From: Eubacterium sp. MSJ-21
GTDB taxonomy: Bacteria; Bacillota; Clostridia; Lachnospirales; Lachnospiraceae
DNA length: 64,000 nucleotides
Direction of reading: 5' to 3'
Assembly: GCF_018918185.1 (NCBI RefSeq)
Contig: NZ_JAHLPZ010000002.1
Coordinates: forward strand, 186,001 to 250,000
The position numbers and the translations under genes were made by a program. Every line of letters starts with the position of its first letter. Position 1 is the first letter of the stretch. Under the pieces are notes generated by a model, which did not search any database, was not told where the DNA came from, and saw only the letters and a list, made by a program, of their open reading frames with translations. Below are positions 8,864 to 17,310 of this stretch, piece after piece.

Positions 8864-8935
8864 TGCTCGTATCAGGATTCGAACCTGAATCAATCGGTTC
8901 GTAGCCGATTATTCTATCCATTTAACTATACGGGC
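8864..8935 (-). tRNA. tRNA-Arg(ACG), acceptor mismatch
   Basis: A cloverleaf of 72 nt with a perfect anticodon stem ATCGG/CCGAT, loop CTACGAA (anticodon ACG) and a perfect T arm TCAGG-TTCGAAT-CCTGA. The acceptor GCCCGTA/TACGAGC has a C3-A70 mismatch and the D stem is weak. No CCA is encoded. It is first in a two-tRNA unit with its own promoter. Together with the irregular tRNA-Glu, the pair looks like phage- or plasmid-style accessory tRNAs, though no mobile gene is next to them. Confidence 0.78.
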
Positions 8936-8958
8936 ATGTCTGTTTCTTCGTTGTTAAC

Positions 8959-8987
8959 AGAATACCACAGCATTTTTTGTCTGTCAT
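8959..8987 (-). promoter_or_regulatory. Promoter of the tRNA-Arg/tRNA-Glu unit
   Basis: The -35 ATGACA (8982-8987) and -10 TATTCT (8959-8964) are separated by 17 bases. The expected start is about 17 bases upstream of the mature tRNA-Arg 5' end. Confidence 0.6.
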
Positions 8988-9030
8988 TATACTTACAGTT
9001 TAATCATTGACGTCCAGCTATTTTTAAGAG

Positions 9031-9075
9031 CAGAAAAAAAGTGATAGTCACACGTCTGACTATCACTTTTTTCTG
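9031..9075. terminator. Strong bidirectional terminator hairpin
   Basis: An almost perfect inverted repeat: CAGAAAAAAAGTGATAGTCA pairs with TGACTATCACTTTTTTCTG around a 6-base loop. A-runs on one side and T-runs on the other let it work in both directions. On minus it lies just below the predicted small RNA and insulates the tRNA unit. Confidence 0.8.
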
Positions 9076-9084
9076 TCTATACAA

Positions 9085-9149
9085 TAAAAAAGAGCCCGAC
9101 GCATCAAGCTCTTTCAAGGTGTTGTCCGAAGACGCCCACCGCAATTCAT
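9085..9149 (-). ncRNA. Predicted ~65-nt independent small transcript
   Basis: A consensus promoter (9156-9184) points into this segment. Its 3' end is a hairpin AAGAGC ... GCTCTT followed by a T-run, a textbook intrinsic terminator. The 5' half folds as GGTG-GGC-GTC-TTCG-GAC-AA-CACC, with a TTCG tetraloop. The predicted start coincides with an ATG opening an 11-codon frame (MNCGGRLRTTP, 9149-9114), so a leaderless peptide is an alternative to a pure regulatory RNA. I cannot match it to a named RNA family. Confidence 0.6.
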
Positions 9150-9155
9150 AGATAT

Positions 9156-9184
9156 AATATACCATGTGATCAAATTTTATGCAA
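9156..9184 (-). promoter_or_regulatory. Promoter of the small transcript
   Basis: The -35 TTGCAT (9179-9184), a 17-base spacer and the -10 TATATT (9156-9161) place the start at about 9149. Confidence 0.75.
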
Positions 9185-9213
9185 GTTCTATCAGGAATTA
9201 CTAATAAAATTTG

Positions 9214-9235
9214 TTGATGACAGCACTGTCATCAA
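9214..9235 (-). terminator. Perfect 10-bp palindrome after the WYL regulator gene
   Basis: TTGATGACAG and CTGTCATCAA are separated by two bases. On minus it is followed by CAAATTTTATT, so it could terminate the WYL gene. It also lies 30 bases upstream of the small-transcript promoter and could be an operator. Confidence 0.55.
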
Positions 9236-9297
9236 TCCATATGGTTATAAATTAGTCTGAAAAACATAGCAAAAATGAAGCCCATTGTATGCCGCTT

Positions 9298-10338
9298 TTA
9301 CAAGTACATTTCCTGCAGCCGCTTAATCTCTGATTTCATCATATCTACCGTGCGCTCGGGAGCCACGATCTTCACTCCCGGAATTGCCATGATCCAGCTA
9401 AGGAACAATTTGCTGACAGATACGCGCACCCGGACTGTGAAATGCTCTGCGTCGGTCTTCATGAATGGAATATCGGTTCCGAACCGGTCAATGATCACAT
9501 TTGCGGCATGGTTCTCACACAGAAGCGTTACTGTTTCCAGATCGCCATCGAACATGCCGAAGAGCCTGTTCGTATACTCCGACATCTGCATTTTCGAGAA
9601 TTCCTCTTTTCCTTCGCGCTCCTCATAGACCACGGACACATCTGCCATTTTGTCGACGCGGAAATGCTTGATCTTGTATTCTCTGTTGTCATATCCTACC
9701 AGATAGTATTTCTCATCATCCCAGCACAGTGCCCACGGGCTGACACTATAGTAAGCGCCACCGTGCTTCAATTCCATCTTCTTATCTGCCGTCCATGTGA
9801 AATATTGGAATTTGATCTGGCTCTCCTCATTTAACGCCTCATGAATCTTATCCACGCTGTAATAGATGCGCTCATTCATCGTCTTCACGCGTCCATTTAC
9901 ATTGACCTGACGTGCAAGCTGCTTCGCCTCGTATTTGCTTGCGTAGCTCTCAAGCTTCGCGATCAGCTCGTCGGATTTCTTCTCCGTGATGAATCTGGAG
10001 GACTGCACCGCATCTACGAGAAGCTTCAGCTCGACAAGCTGGAATTGACGGCTTGCGACCTTATAATGGTAGGTCTTGCCATATTGCATTCCTATGACAT
10101 CCAGACCAAATGTGCGCAGGTTCTCGATGTCACTGTACAGGCTCTTCCGCTCTGCTGTGACATTGTACAGCTTCAGCTTGTCTATGATTTCGTTCAGCGT
10201 AAGGTCATGCGTCTCGTCCGTCTCTTCCAGCAGTATCTTCATCAGATACATGATCTTCAGTTTCTGGTTGCTTCTTGGTCCGCGGACAATCTTCTTTTTT
10301 TCCTGATTTTCTGTTTTCTGTTCTGATGTGTTATCCAT
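9298..10338 (-). CDS. WYL-domain transcriptional regulator
   Basis: A 346-residue protein. Residues about 25-90 form a winged helix-turn-helix of DeoR type (LTLNEIIDKL ... SDIENLRTFG). A central region and a WYL domain (about 165-230, around YYSVSPWALCWDDEKYYLVGYD) follow, then the usual C-terminal extension. Such proteins often sense a ligand or nucleic acid through the WYL fold and occur near defence genes; here it is divergent from the MATE transporter. The target is unknown; the short divergent region with the MATE promoter is the obvious candidate. Confidence 0.85.
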   Translation of the reverse strand: MDNTSEQKTENQEKKKIVRGPRSNQKLKIMYLMKILLEETDETHDLTLNEIIDKLKLYNVTAERKSLYSDIENLRTFGLDVIGMQYGKTYHYKVASRQFQLVELKLLVDAVQSSRFITEKKSDELIAKLESYASKYEAKQLARQVNVNGRVKTMNERIYYSVDKIHEALNEESQIKFQYFTWTADKKMELKHGGAYYSVSPWALCWDDEKYYLVGYDNREYKIKHFRVDKMADVSVVYEEREGKEEFSKMQMSEYTNRLFGMFDGDLETVTLLCENHAANVIIDRFGTDIPFMKTDAEHFTVRVRVSVSKLFLSWIMAIPGVKIVAPERTVDMMKSEIKRLQEMYL

Positions 10339-10476
10339 CGTGTTATCCCCTTCTTATAGTATAATCTATGACTCTTCCAAGCCGTTACCTGCATCAGCTT
10401 TGTGTTTATCTTATTTTACACTAAAATAGCAAAAAGTGATAGCTGGAAATTCAGATCAGCTTCTATCTCTCCCCAC

Positions 10477-10505
10477 TTGACAAATATCCTCCCACCCGCT
10501 AGAAT
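10477..10505 (+). promoter_or_regulatory. Promoter of the MATE transporter
   Basis: TTGACA (10477-10482), a 17-base spacer and TAGAAT (10500-10505). The transcript would start near 10512, leaving a leader of about 185 nt. Confidence 0.8.
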
Positions 10506-10511
10506 ACAGAA

Positions 10512-10696
10512 AGTGTTCGGAATCTCCCTGGACACGCAATCACATACCAAAACCCTTTACGGGAGTGGATTTTTTAAGAGAATTCTTTTTTCGCCACACA
10601 GTATATTTGCTGTGTGGCTTTTTTATGCAAGACAATTCTTCTTGCCCTGCCCACAGACAGGACGATATACACAATGATTACACAGGAGTGAAAAAC
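10512..10696 (+). promoter_or_regulatory. Long structured leader of the MATE gene (possible attenuator)
   Basis: CTCCC near 10526 can pair with GGGAG near 10561, closing an approximately 45-nt domain. About 30 bases further comes an intrinsic terminator (10593-10626), then 70 bases to the start codon. An RNA domain followed by a terminator inside a leader is the layout of a riboswitch or attenuator. I cannot assign a class. Confidence 0.5.
10593..10626 (+). terminator. Intrinsic terminator inside the MATE leader
   Basis: GCCACACAG pairs perfectly with CTGTGTGGC around an 8-base loop and is followed directly by a run of T. It lies downstream of the promoter and upstream of the gene, so it should limit expression unless antagonised. 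Confidence 0.8.
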
Positions 10697-12025
10697 ATGA
10701 ACCAGAATTTTATGAAAGAAAAACCGATTTTACCGTTGGTTATCTCGATGTCTTTGCCGATGGTTATTTCCATGGCAATCAATTCCCTATACAACATCGT
10801 CGACAGCTATTTCGTGGCGAAGATCAGCGAGGATGCCATGACTGCGATCTCGCTGGTATATCCGCTGCAGAATCTGATGACTGCAATCGCGGTTGGATTC
10901 GGTATCGCGATGAATGCAAGAATTGCATTTTGCCTTGGTGCGAAGGATCAGGAGAAAGCGGACGAGGCAACGATCACAGGCATGTTCTTAAGTGTGATTC
11001 ACGGAATCATTCTGATGGTTGTCTGTATGGCCGGTATGCCGCATTTTCTGAGACTTTATACGAAGGATGAAGCAATCATCGAGATGGGACTTATCTACGC
11101 CAACCGCGTATTCGTGTTCTCGGTCATCATCATGCTTGGAATCTCGCTGGAGAAGATCTTCCAGTCGGTCGGCAGAATGAAGGTTTCCATGCTCAGTATG
11201 ATGTGCGGTTTTATCTCCAATATCGTACTCGATCCGCTGATGATCTTCGGCATCGGACCATTTCCGAAGATGGGGATGGCGGGAGCCGCTTACGCAACCG
11301 GAATCGGACAGACGATCACATTACTTGTCTATGTGCTATTCTGCATCTTCCGTCCGTTACCGCTGTCCTTCAAGCGTAAGAACCTGTCGTTTAACAAGGC
11401 ATTGCTTGGGAATCTGTACGCCATCGGCATTCCGGCTTCCCTGAACATGGCGCTGCCGTCGCTCATGATCTCCTGTCTGAACGGTATCCTGACGGCATTT
11501 TCGGAGAAATACGTCCTCGTGCTTGGGGCTTATTATAAGCTGCAGACATTTATTTACCTGTCCGCAAATGGAATCATCCAGGGAATCCGCCCGATCATCA
11601 GCTTCAACTACGGTGCCGGCGAGAAGAAACGTGTCCGGCAGATCTTCCGGACTACACTCTGTCTGACCGCCGGTGTAATGGCGGTCGGTGTGCTGCTCTC
11701 CCTGCTCATACCGGGACAGATGATCGGACTTTTCACCGACAATGAGACGACGGTTGAGATCGGTGTCAAGGCACTCACGATCATATGTATCGGATTTATC
11801 ATCTCGGCAGTTTCGGTCACCTGTTGCGGTGCACTCGAAGCCCTGCAAAAGGGAATGGCGTCCCTGCTGATCTCGCTGTCACGGTATGCCGTTGTCATGA
11901 TACCAGCAGCATTTCTGCTCAGCCGCGTCCTCGGTGCCAATGGTGTCTTCTGGGCATTCCCGGTCACAGAGACCATCTCCGCGGGTGCTGCATATGTGAT
12001 TTACAGGAAGAACTCGCGTATCTGA
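10697..12025 (+). CDS. MATE family multidrug/Na+ efflux transporter
   Basis: The start at 10697 follows a CAGGAG site; an upstream extension would translate the terminator and is rejected. The 442-residue product has about 12 hydrophobic segments and the MATE N-terminal pattern (SMSLPMVISMAINSLYNIVDS), repeated in the second half near LGAYYKLQTF. MATE proteins expel cationic drugs or metabolites in exchange for H+ or Na+. Expression appears to be controlled by the leader. Divergent from the WYL regulator. Confidence 0.88.
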   Translation: MNQNFMKEKPILPLVISMSLPMVISMAINSLYNIVDSYFVAKISEDAMTAISLVYPLQNLMTAIAVGFGIAMNARIAFCLGAKDQEKADEATITGMFLSVIHGIILMVVCMAGMPHFLRLYTKDEAIIEMGLIYANRVFVFSVIIMLGISLEKIFQSVGRMKVSMLSMMCGFISNIVLDPLMIFGIGPFPKMGMAGAAYATGIGQTITLLVYVLFCIFRPLPLSFKRKNLSFNKALLGNLYAIGIPASLNMALPSLMISCLNGILTAFSEKYVLVLGAYYKLQTFIYLSANGIIQGIRPIISFNYGAGEKKRVRQIFRTTLCLTAGVMAVGVLLSLLIPGQMIGLFTDNETTVEIGVKALTIICIGFIISAVSVTCCGALEALQKGMASLLISLSRYAVVMIPAAFLLSRVLGANGVFWAFPVTETISAGAAYVIYRKNSRI

Positions 12026-12048
12026 AAATTTGCATAACTAACAAATGC

Positions 12049-12081
12049 ACCGTAAATGTAAAATATTCTTACATTTACGGT
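12049..12081. terminator. Bidirectional terminator between MATE and Nudix genes
   Basis: A 13-bp perfect stem (ACCGTAAATGTAA / TTACATTTACGGT) with a 7-base loop, sitting between two convergent genes. Confidence 0.8.
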
Positions 12082-12098
12082 ACATTTTTATATGTATT

Positions 12099-12560
12099 CT
12101 AATAAAACTGTAACCGGTGTTCCACCAGCGTATCGCCCACATACACAAGCCGCAGTGTGAAAAATCTTGGATCATCTGACAGGATCTGCTTCAGGAATAT
12201 GGCGTCTCCGCTCCAGGTCGGAAGCTCCGGCACCTGTGTTTTATCCACCCAGACCAGGTCCCCCTCGTTGCAGGTGATCAGCTCTCCGGTAAATCCATCT
12301 GCCGTGAACAGGCACATCAGCTCCGGCTCACACTCGTTGCTGATAAATGTAATCAGCCCACGGAACCGGTACGACGTAAGTGTCAGCCCTGTCTCTTCCT
12401 TCACTTCGCGAAGCAGACATTCTTCCGGTCCTTCGCCCTCCTCGGCATGTCCTCCGACACCGATCCATTTATCCTTATTGATATCTTTCTTTTTCTTCGT
12501 CCGATGCAGCATGAGGTATTTCCCATCCTGCTCGATATAACATAATGTTGTCATTCGCAT
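12099..12560 (-). CDS. Nudix hydrolase, MutT-like
   Basis: The start is placed at 12560, with GGTGG 7 bases upstream. The 153-residue product has a complete Nudix box, G-x5-E-x7-REVKEETGL (GGHAEEGEGPEECLLREV...), which holds the metal-binding Glu residues. The N-terminal CYIEQDGKYLMLHRTKKKKD is typical of 8-oxo-dGTP diphosphatase-like members. The actual nucleotide substrate cannot be inferred. Convergent with the MATE gene. Confidence 0.85.
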   Translation of the reverse strand: MRMTTLCYIEQDGKYLMLHRTKKKKDINKDKWIGVGGHAEEGEGPEECLLREVKEETGLTLTSYRFRGLITFISNECEPELMCLFTADGFTGELITCNEGDLVWVDKTQVPELPTWSGDAIFLKQILSDDPRFFTLRLVYVGDTLVEHRLQFY

Positions 12561-12633
12561 AGTAATTCCACCATTTCTTTCATCCATATATGATCTTTAT
12601 ACCACCTGCACCTACCTTCGGGTCAAGAACAAA

Positions 12634-13572
12634 TTAACAATTCGCATTTCTTTTATTGACAATATAGATTCCCGCACAAACAAGTGCAAGTGAAACCAGG
12701 CTCAGCACGCCAAATGCCTGCTCCCGTTCATCCAGCAGCCATGCGGATAAGATCACACCAAACACCGGATTCATAAATCCGAACACCGCCACCTTCGATA
12801 CCGGATTGTATTTTAAGAGCAGTCCCCAGAGCGAGTAGGCAACTGCGGACACAAACGCCAGATACACAAGAATTCCGATGGCGGATGCCGATACCGCACC
12901 CATCCGTCCGCCAAGCAGCAGACCACACAGGATCAAAATGATGCCCCCTGCGATGAACTGATAGCCGGAAAGCATCACCGGATTGTGCTTTGCAGAATAC
13001 CGCTTCAGGAACACGGATGAAAATGCATAGGCAATCGTTGACAACAGGATAAAGCCCTCTCCATTTGCCTGCATATGGAAGTCTACGCCATTTAAGTTAA
13101 TCAGCACTACACCCGCAAATCCGATCAGACAGCCGATCATCTGTCTGGCATGGATCGTCTCCTGCCGGAACAGACACCCCGATACAAGGATTGCGACAAA
13201 CACATTGACTGCCTCTATGATCGACGCCTTCACGCCGCTTGTATGTGCCAGTCCGATATAGAAGAACATATACTGTGCGACCGTCTGCAGAAGCGACAGC
13301 CACAAAATCTTCCCTGCCGCACCCTGCTCTGGTTTCAGGAACCGGCGTTCAAGCATACTTCCAAGCACGATTGCCAGTATGCCCGCAAGCAAAAAACGCA
13401 TACCCGCAAATAAAATCTGCGATGCCGTATCCAGAGAATTGATCTCCCACAGCTTATAGCCGATCTTGATGCACGGAAATGCACTTCCCCACAGGAAGCA
13501 GCAAAGCATGGCACCAAGCCATACTACAACCGGCTTCTGCATCCATTCTGTTTTTTCTTGTTCGTTCTTCAT
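12634..13572 (-). CDS. EamA/DMT-superfamily transporter
   Basis: A 312-residue protein with about ten hydrophobic helices in two EamA repeats (first about residues 15-160, second about 172-305). The first repeat has the common PCIKIGYKLW-like entry and RFLLAG motif. These carriers move metabolites such as amino acids or nucleotide sugars across the inner membrane; specificity is not predictable. Monocistronic and divergent from tmcAL. Confidence 0.85.
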   Translation of the reverse strand: MKNEQEKTEWMQKPVVVWLGAMLCCFLWGSAFPCIKIGYKLWEINSLDTASQILFAGMRFLLAGILAIVLGSMLERRFLKPEQGAAGKILWLSLLQTVAQYMFFYIGLAHTSGVKASIIEAVNVFVAILVSGCLFRQETIHARQMIGCLIGFAGVVLINLNGVDFHMQANGEGFILLSTIAYAFSSVFLKRYSAKHNPVMLSGYQFIAGGIILILCGLLLGGRMGAVSASAIGILVYLAFVSAVAYSLWGLLLKYNPVSKVAVFGFMNPVFGVILSAWLLDEREQAFGVLSLVSLALVCAGIYIVNKRNANC

Positions 13573-13695
13573 CGTCTATTCTCCATTTTATACCTGCTTA
13601 TCAATGTCTTATATTTTCAACGATTCCATATTATATATCATTGTTAAACAAATGCCAACCAAAATAAGTTTCCACCAAATCCCAGCCGGCAAGCC

Positions 13696-13724
13696 TTGAT
13701 GAATCCTGACTGGATTGGTATAAT
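13696..13724 (+). promoter_or_regulatory. Promoter of tmcAL
   Basis: TTGATG (13696-13701), a 17-base spacer and a perfect TATAAT (13719-13724). The predicted start, 7 bases on, is the A of the ATG at 13731, so the mRNA may be leaderless. Confidence 0.75.
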
Positions 13725-13730
13725 AACGAT

Positions 13731-14966
13731 ATGAGTAACGTAGCAGTCATCGCAGAATTTCATCCATACCACAACGGACATCACTATCTCTTCGAGGAAG
13801 CGATGTCTCTTTCGCATGCCGACCACGCGATTGCGCTGATGAGCGGAAATTTCTTGCAGCGTGGCAGTATCGCCCTGTGGGACAAATACACACGCGCGGA
13901 AATGGCAGTTGCGGATGGATTTGACCTGTGCTTAGAGCTTCCGTTTGTATATGCGACGGGAAGTGCTGGAGATTTTGCAGATGGTGCTGTCGCAATCTTA
14001 AAGAACCTTCAGGCGATTAACTATCTGGCGTTTGGCGTCGAACAGGCAGAACCGGAAGTGTTTGAACAGGTTGCAGAGGTTCTGACGAAAGAACCAGAGA
14101 ACTATCAGCTTGCCTTAAAGCAGGCTTTAAAAACCGGAGTCTCCTACCCGAAAGCGAGACAGACAGCAATCGCTGCGATCTGCGGAGATTCGGCAGCAGA
14201 TCTTCTTAAGACACCGAACAATACGCTCGCACTCTCCTATCTGTGTGCGATCCGGAAGCTGCAGGCGGATATCAAACCGATCTTTATCAAACGAATCGCG
14301 AACGACTACCATGATACCGATCTGCAGGCGCAGATCAGCTCGGCAACTGCCATCCGGTCAGCCCTTGCCACTGGATCGGACGTTTCGGTACTTGCCGCAC
14401 AGGTACCAACGACAACCTATTCGCGTATGGGAGCTCCAACACACACCTATCTGTCGGATGCGATGCTGACACCTTTCATACAGGCTTGCAGACTTCGGGT
14501 ACCGGAGCTGTCAGATATCTGTGATATCTCCCCGGCACTTGCGGATAAACTACAGCATGCCCCATATCCAATCGACTATGAAACACTTGTTGAACAATTA
14601 AAAACGAAGGATATCACAAGGAGCCGCATTGCCCGGGCACTCCTGCATCTGCTGCTTAGCTATACTGAGTCTGACCGGCAGAAATTTATCGGATCCGGTT
14701 ATGCATATTATGCCAATATCCTAGCTCTGAAGAAGGATTCCAGCGGACTTATCCGTCAGTTACACGAGGCATCTGAAATTCCGGTCATCACGAAGAAAGC
14801 AGATTTTGACTCCGTGCTTTCTGCCTACCCTGCCACTCTCGCCGGACCCTCACGTACCATGTGGCAGTATGATCTACGTGCGACAGAGCTTTACAACTGC
14901 ATCTACTATAATCATTACGGTGTCACACTTCCGAACGATTATACAAGAAAACTCCCCGTTCTATAA
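13731..14966 (+). CDS. tmcAL: tRNA(Met) cytidine acetate ligase (YlbM/TmcAL family)
   Basis: A 411-residue protein. The N-terminal AVIAEFHPYHNGHHYLFEEA carries the HxGH nucleotidyltransferase motif of TmcAL, which uses acetate and ATP to form N4-acetylcytidine at the wobble position of elongator tRNA-Met. The length suits the family. The start matches homologues exactly, yet no Shine-Dalgarno precedes it and the -10 box ends 6 bases before the ATG. Next to ylbJ, as in many Firmicutes. Confidence 0.88.
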   Translation: MSNVAVIAEFHPYHNGHHYLFEEAMSLSHADHAIALMSGNFLQRGSIALWDKYTRAEMAVADGFDLCLELPFVYATGSAGDFADGAVAILKNLQAINYLAFGVEQAEPEVFEQVAEVLTKEPENYQLALKQALKTGVSYPKARQTAIAAICGDSAADLLKTPNNTLALSYLCAIRKLQADIKPIFIKRIANDYHDTDLQAQISSATAIRSALATGSDVSVLAAQVPTTTYSRMGAPTHTYLSDAMLTPFIQACRLRVPELSDICDISPALADKLQHAPYPIDYETLVEQLKTKDITRSRIARALLHLLLSYTESDRQKFIGSGYAYYANILALKKDSSGLIRQLHEASEIPVITKKADFDSVLSAYPATLAGPSRTMWQYDLRATELYNCIYYNHYGVTLPNDYTRKLPVL

Positions 14967-15065
14967 TGCCGCTGTATGACATTTCACACATATTTCCTTC
15001 CTGTTTGGTTCTATGTGATATATCGTGTTCATACATTTAATTATGGAAGTTTAGGGAGTTTTTCT

Positions 15066-16034
15066 ATGCTTTTTTGTCTGATTATTTTTCTTCTGACACT
15101 GATTTTGGAAAATCAGGTCGTAGTCACCGGGGCACGTGCAGGACTTATGCTCTGGTTTCACGATGTTTTGCCCCTGCTTCTTCCTTTTATGCTCTTATCA
15201 AACCTCTTTGTCCTCAAAATCCGCACCAAAAAAACAGGGGCCGCCTATGCGATTCCTGTCTTATTCCTGCTTGGACTTCTATGTGGCTATCCGCTCGGTG
15301 CGAAGATGGCTTCCGACTTCACGAAGGAGGGCTATATCAAGCCATCCACCGCTACCATATTGCTCCCACTGTGCAATAATATCAGCCCGATGTTTCTGTC
15401 TGGCTATATCGGTCACATTGTATTAAAGGATCAGTTTCCATTCTGGTTCCTGCTTGCGGTTCTCTATGTGCCATATGTGCTTGTCACATGTATCGCTTTC
15501 GTCCTTTTCCGTGCATTTGGGAAACATAAACCTACATGTTCATCATCCAATATACATACCTTACATCATACTGCATCGAAAGAAGTTGCTGTTACCGGTC
15601 ACTCATCAACCCCGTCCAGGCATACATCCAAATATTCAAAGGAAACTATATCACAACAAGCCACATCCACACAGGCAAACGATCTGCTGTTACAATCCGT
15701 CATCCAAATTACCTATGTCGGTTTATACATCATGATCTGTTCCATCCTGTTTGCGCTTGTCTGTGCCATCCCGAACCTGTCATCGACCGTATCAACCGTC
15801 TTATGCGGCATACTTGAAATTACCCAGGGAAGCACGGTACTTGCTGCAAGCACATTTTTACCTGAAATCAAAACAGCCCTGATCCTTGCGTGTACCTCGT
15901 TTGGCGGCATCTCTACCTTTCTCCAAACAATCCAGGTCACGAAGCAATCCGGGCTGTCCATGATTTATTATTTCGTTATCAAATGTATCTGTGGATGTAT
16001 GACTGGTTTTGCCATGTATCTCTTATTCATCTAA
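15066..16034 (+). CDS. ylbJ: YlbJ-like membrane protein (nucleoside-recognition domain family)
   Basis: The start at 15066 follows GGGAG; the frame is open further upstream without a ribosome site. The 322-residue product has about eight hydrophobic helices, and the GYPLGAKM segment near residue 78 fits YlbJ/Gate-domain proteins. YlbJ is needed for sporulation in Bacillus; the transported molecule is not established. A polar insert of about 60 residues in the middle is low in complexity. The 3' end overlaps the convergent gene by 12 bases. Confidence 0.78.
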   Translation: MLFCLIIFLLTLILENQVVVTGARAGLMLWFHDVLPLLLPFMLLSNLFVLKIRTKKTGAAYAIPVLFLLGLLCGYPLGAKMASDFTKEGYIKPSTATILLPLCNNISPMFLSGYIGHIVLKDQFPFWFLLAVLYVPYVLVTCIAFVLFRAFGKHKPTCSSSNIHTLHHTASKEVAVTGHSSTPSRHTSKYSKETISQQATSTQANDLLLQSVIQITYVGLYIMICSILFALVCAIPNLSSTVSTVLCGILEITQGSTVLAASTFLPEIKTALILACTSFGGISTFLQTIQVTKQSGLSMIYYFVIKCICGCMTGFAMYLLFI

Positions 16035-16799
16035 GAAATCATCGAAATCATCGTCATCATCCTCGTCCGCGTCACGCTCGCCATATACATCGACATCATC
16101 CTCGTCCTCATCTGGCTTTTCCTCATCTTCAGCAGCTTCCTCCTGATAGCTTGGAGCTGGCTGTGGTGCCGGAGCTGGAGCTGGTTCATTTGAGAATGCA
16201 CTGTCAAGATCATCCGTCTCTTCATAAGACATGTTCGAAGAAGCTGTAAACATATTGATGTTTGTATCCATCTCTGTCATATTTGTCTCGATCACATAGG
16301 TATCGTTCTCCAGGGACTCGATCAGTACACGATAATTCTCTTTCTCCATATCATGAATCTTCTGGAAGATATCACGCATCTCTGTAAGCTTATCCTTTGT
16401 ATAATACATTGCACCCAGACGGATTTCATTTGCTTCCTCAGAAGCCTGATCTACGATCTGCTGAGCCTGATTCCTGGCATTCTCCAGAATCTCCTCTGCA
16501 CGAATATTGGCAAGTCGTGTAATCTCATTTTGCTCGATCATACGATTTGCTTCATTGACTGACTCTGTAATAATTGCATCGGAACGTGTTCTTGCATCGG
16601 CAAGAATCATCTCCTTGTTACGCATAATCTTCTTACAACGCTCGATCTCTCCCGGAAGCTTTAACTCTAATTCGTCTAGCATAGAGAGAAGCTCTGGCTT
16701 CTGTACTGAAATCTTTGTCTGTGACAATGGCATTGGCTTACAGTTTTCAATATATACTTTGATCTCCTCGATCATACTTTCAACGCCTTTTTTACCCAT
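16023..16799 (-). CDS. Coiled-coil protein of the DivIVA-like/ATPase-subunit-like type
   Basis: AGGAGG 9 bases upstream fixes the start at 16799. The 258-residue product has a helical, heptad-like middle (about residues 55-190, with RAEEILENARNQAQQIVDQA), then a Pro/Ala/Glu linker and an extremely acidic C-terminus ending in DDDDDFDDFLDE. It is often labelled a vacuolar ATPase subunit H-like protein in clostridia, but that rests on coiled-coil similarity. Place beside coaD-rsmD and the coiled coil suggest a structural or cell-division role; this is a guess. Convergent overlap of 12 bases with ylbJ. Confidence 0.65.
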   Translation of the reverse strand: MGKKGVESMIEEIKVYIENCKPMPLSQTKISVQKPELLSMLDELELKLPGEIERCKKIMRNKEMILADARTRSDAIITESVNEANRMIEQNEITRLANIRAEEILENARNQAQQIVDQASEEANEIRLGAMYYTKDKLTEMRDIFQKIHDMEKENYRVLIESLENDTYVIETNMTEMDTNINMFTASSNMSYEETDDLDSAFSNEPAPAPAPQPAPSYQEEAAEDEEKPDEDEDDVDVYGERDADEDDDDDFDDFLDE

Positions 16800-16812
16800 C
16801 TTAAGAATCCTC

Positions 16813-17310
16813 CTATGACCTCTTTATATCCAATTCATTCATTCGCTCGATTAATTTGGGAATAATGCACGCGGGAACAAATTCAGTCAGGTCAACACCA
16901 TACCTTGCATATTCCTTTACCACGCTTGAACTCAGGTAAGAGTACTGCGTGCTTGTCGATAAAAACACAGTATCGACATCCTTGGCAACCATACGGTTGC
17001 TCTGTGCCATCTGCATCTCCAGATCAAAATCTGTCAGGGCACGAAGTCCCCGGATGATCACATTCGTATGCTTCTGACGGACAAAATCCACCAGCAAGCC
17101 GTCAAACGATTCTACTGTCACGTTATCAATCTCGGAAACTACATCTTTCAACATATTAACACGTTCTTCCAAAGAAAACAATGGTTTTTTCGATGTATTA
17201 TTCAAAACTCCGACAATTACATGGTCGAATATCGCCGCAGATCTGCGAATGATATCCAAATGTCCAAGCGTAACCGGATCAAAGCTGCCCGGATAAACTG
17301 CTATACTCAT
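16813..17310 (-). CDS. coaD: Phosphopantetheine adenylyltransferase
   Basis: A 165-residue protein of normal length. The N-terminal [16 protein letters not shown] contains the nucleotidyltransferase HxGH-like motif (TLGH), and SSSVVKEYA is the conserved ATP-binding segment. It makes dephospho-CoA from 4'-phosphopantetheine and ATP in the cytoplasm. Its ATG overlaps the rsmD stop by 4 bases, so translation is coupled. Confidence 0.95.
   Translation of the reverse strand: MSIAVYPGSFDPVTLGHLDIIRRSAAIFDHVIVGVLNNTSKKPLFSLEERVNMLKDVVSEIDNVTVESFDGLLVDFVRQKHTNVIIRGLRALTDFDLEMQMAQSNRMVAKDVDTVFLSTSTQYSYLSSSVVKEYARYGVDLTEFVPACIIPKLIERMNELDIKRS

Noticed and set aside
9841-10326. 161-codon plus-strand frame opposite the WYL regulator
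   Set aside because: Lies wholly inside a convincing WYL-domain gene on minus.
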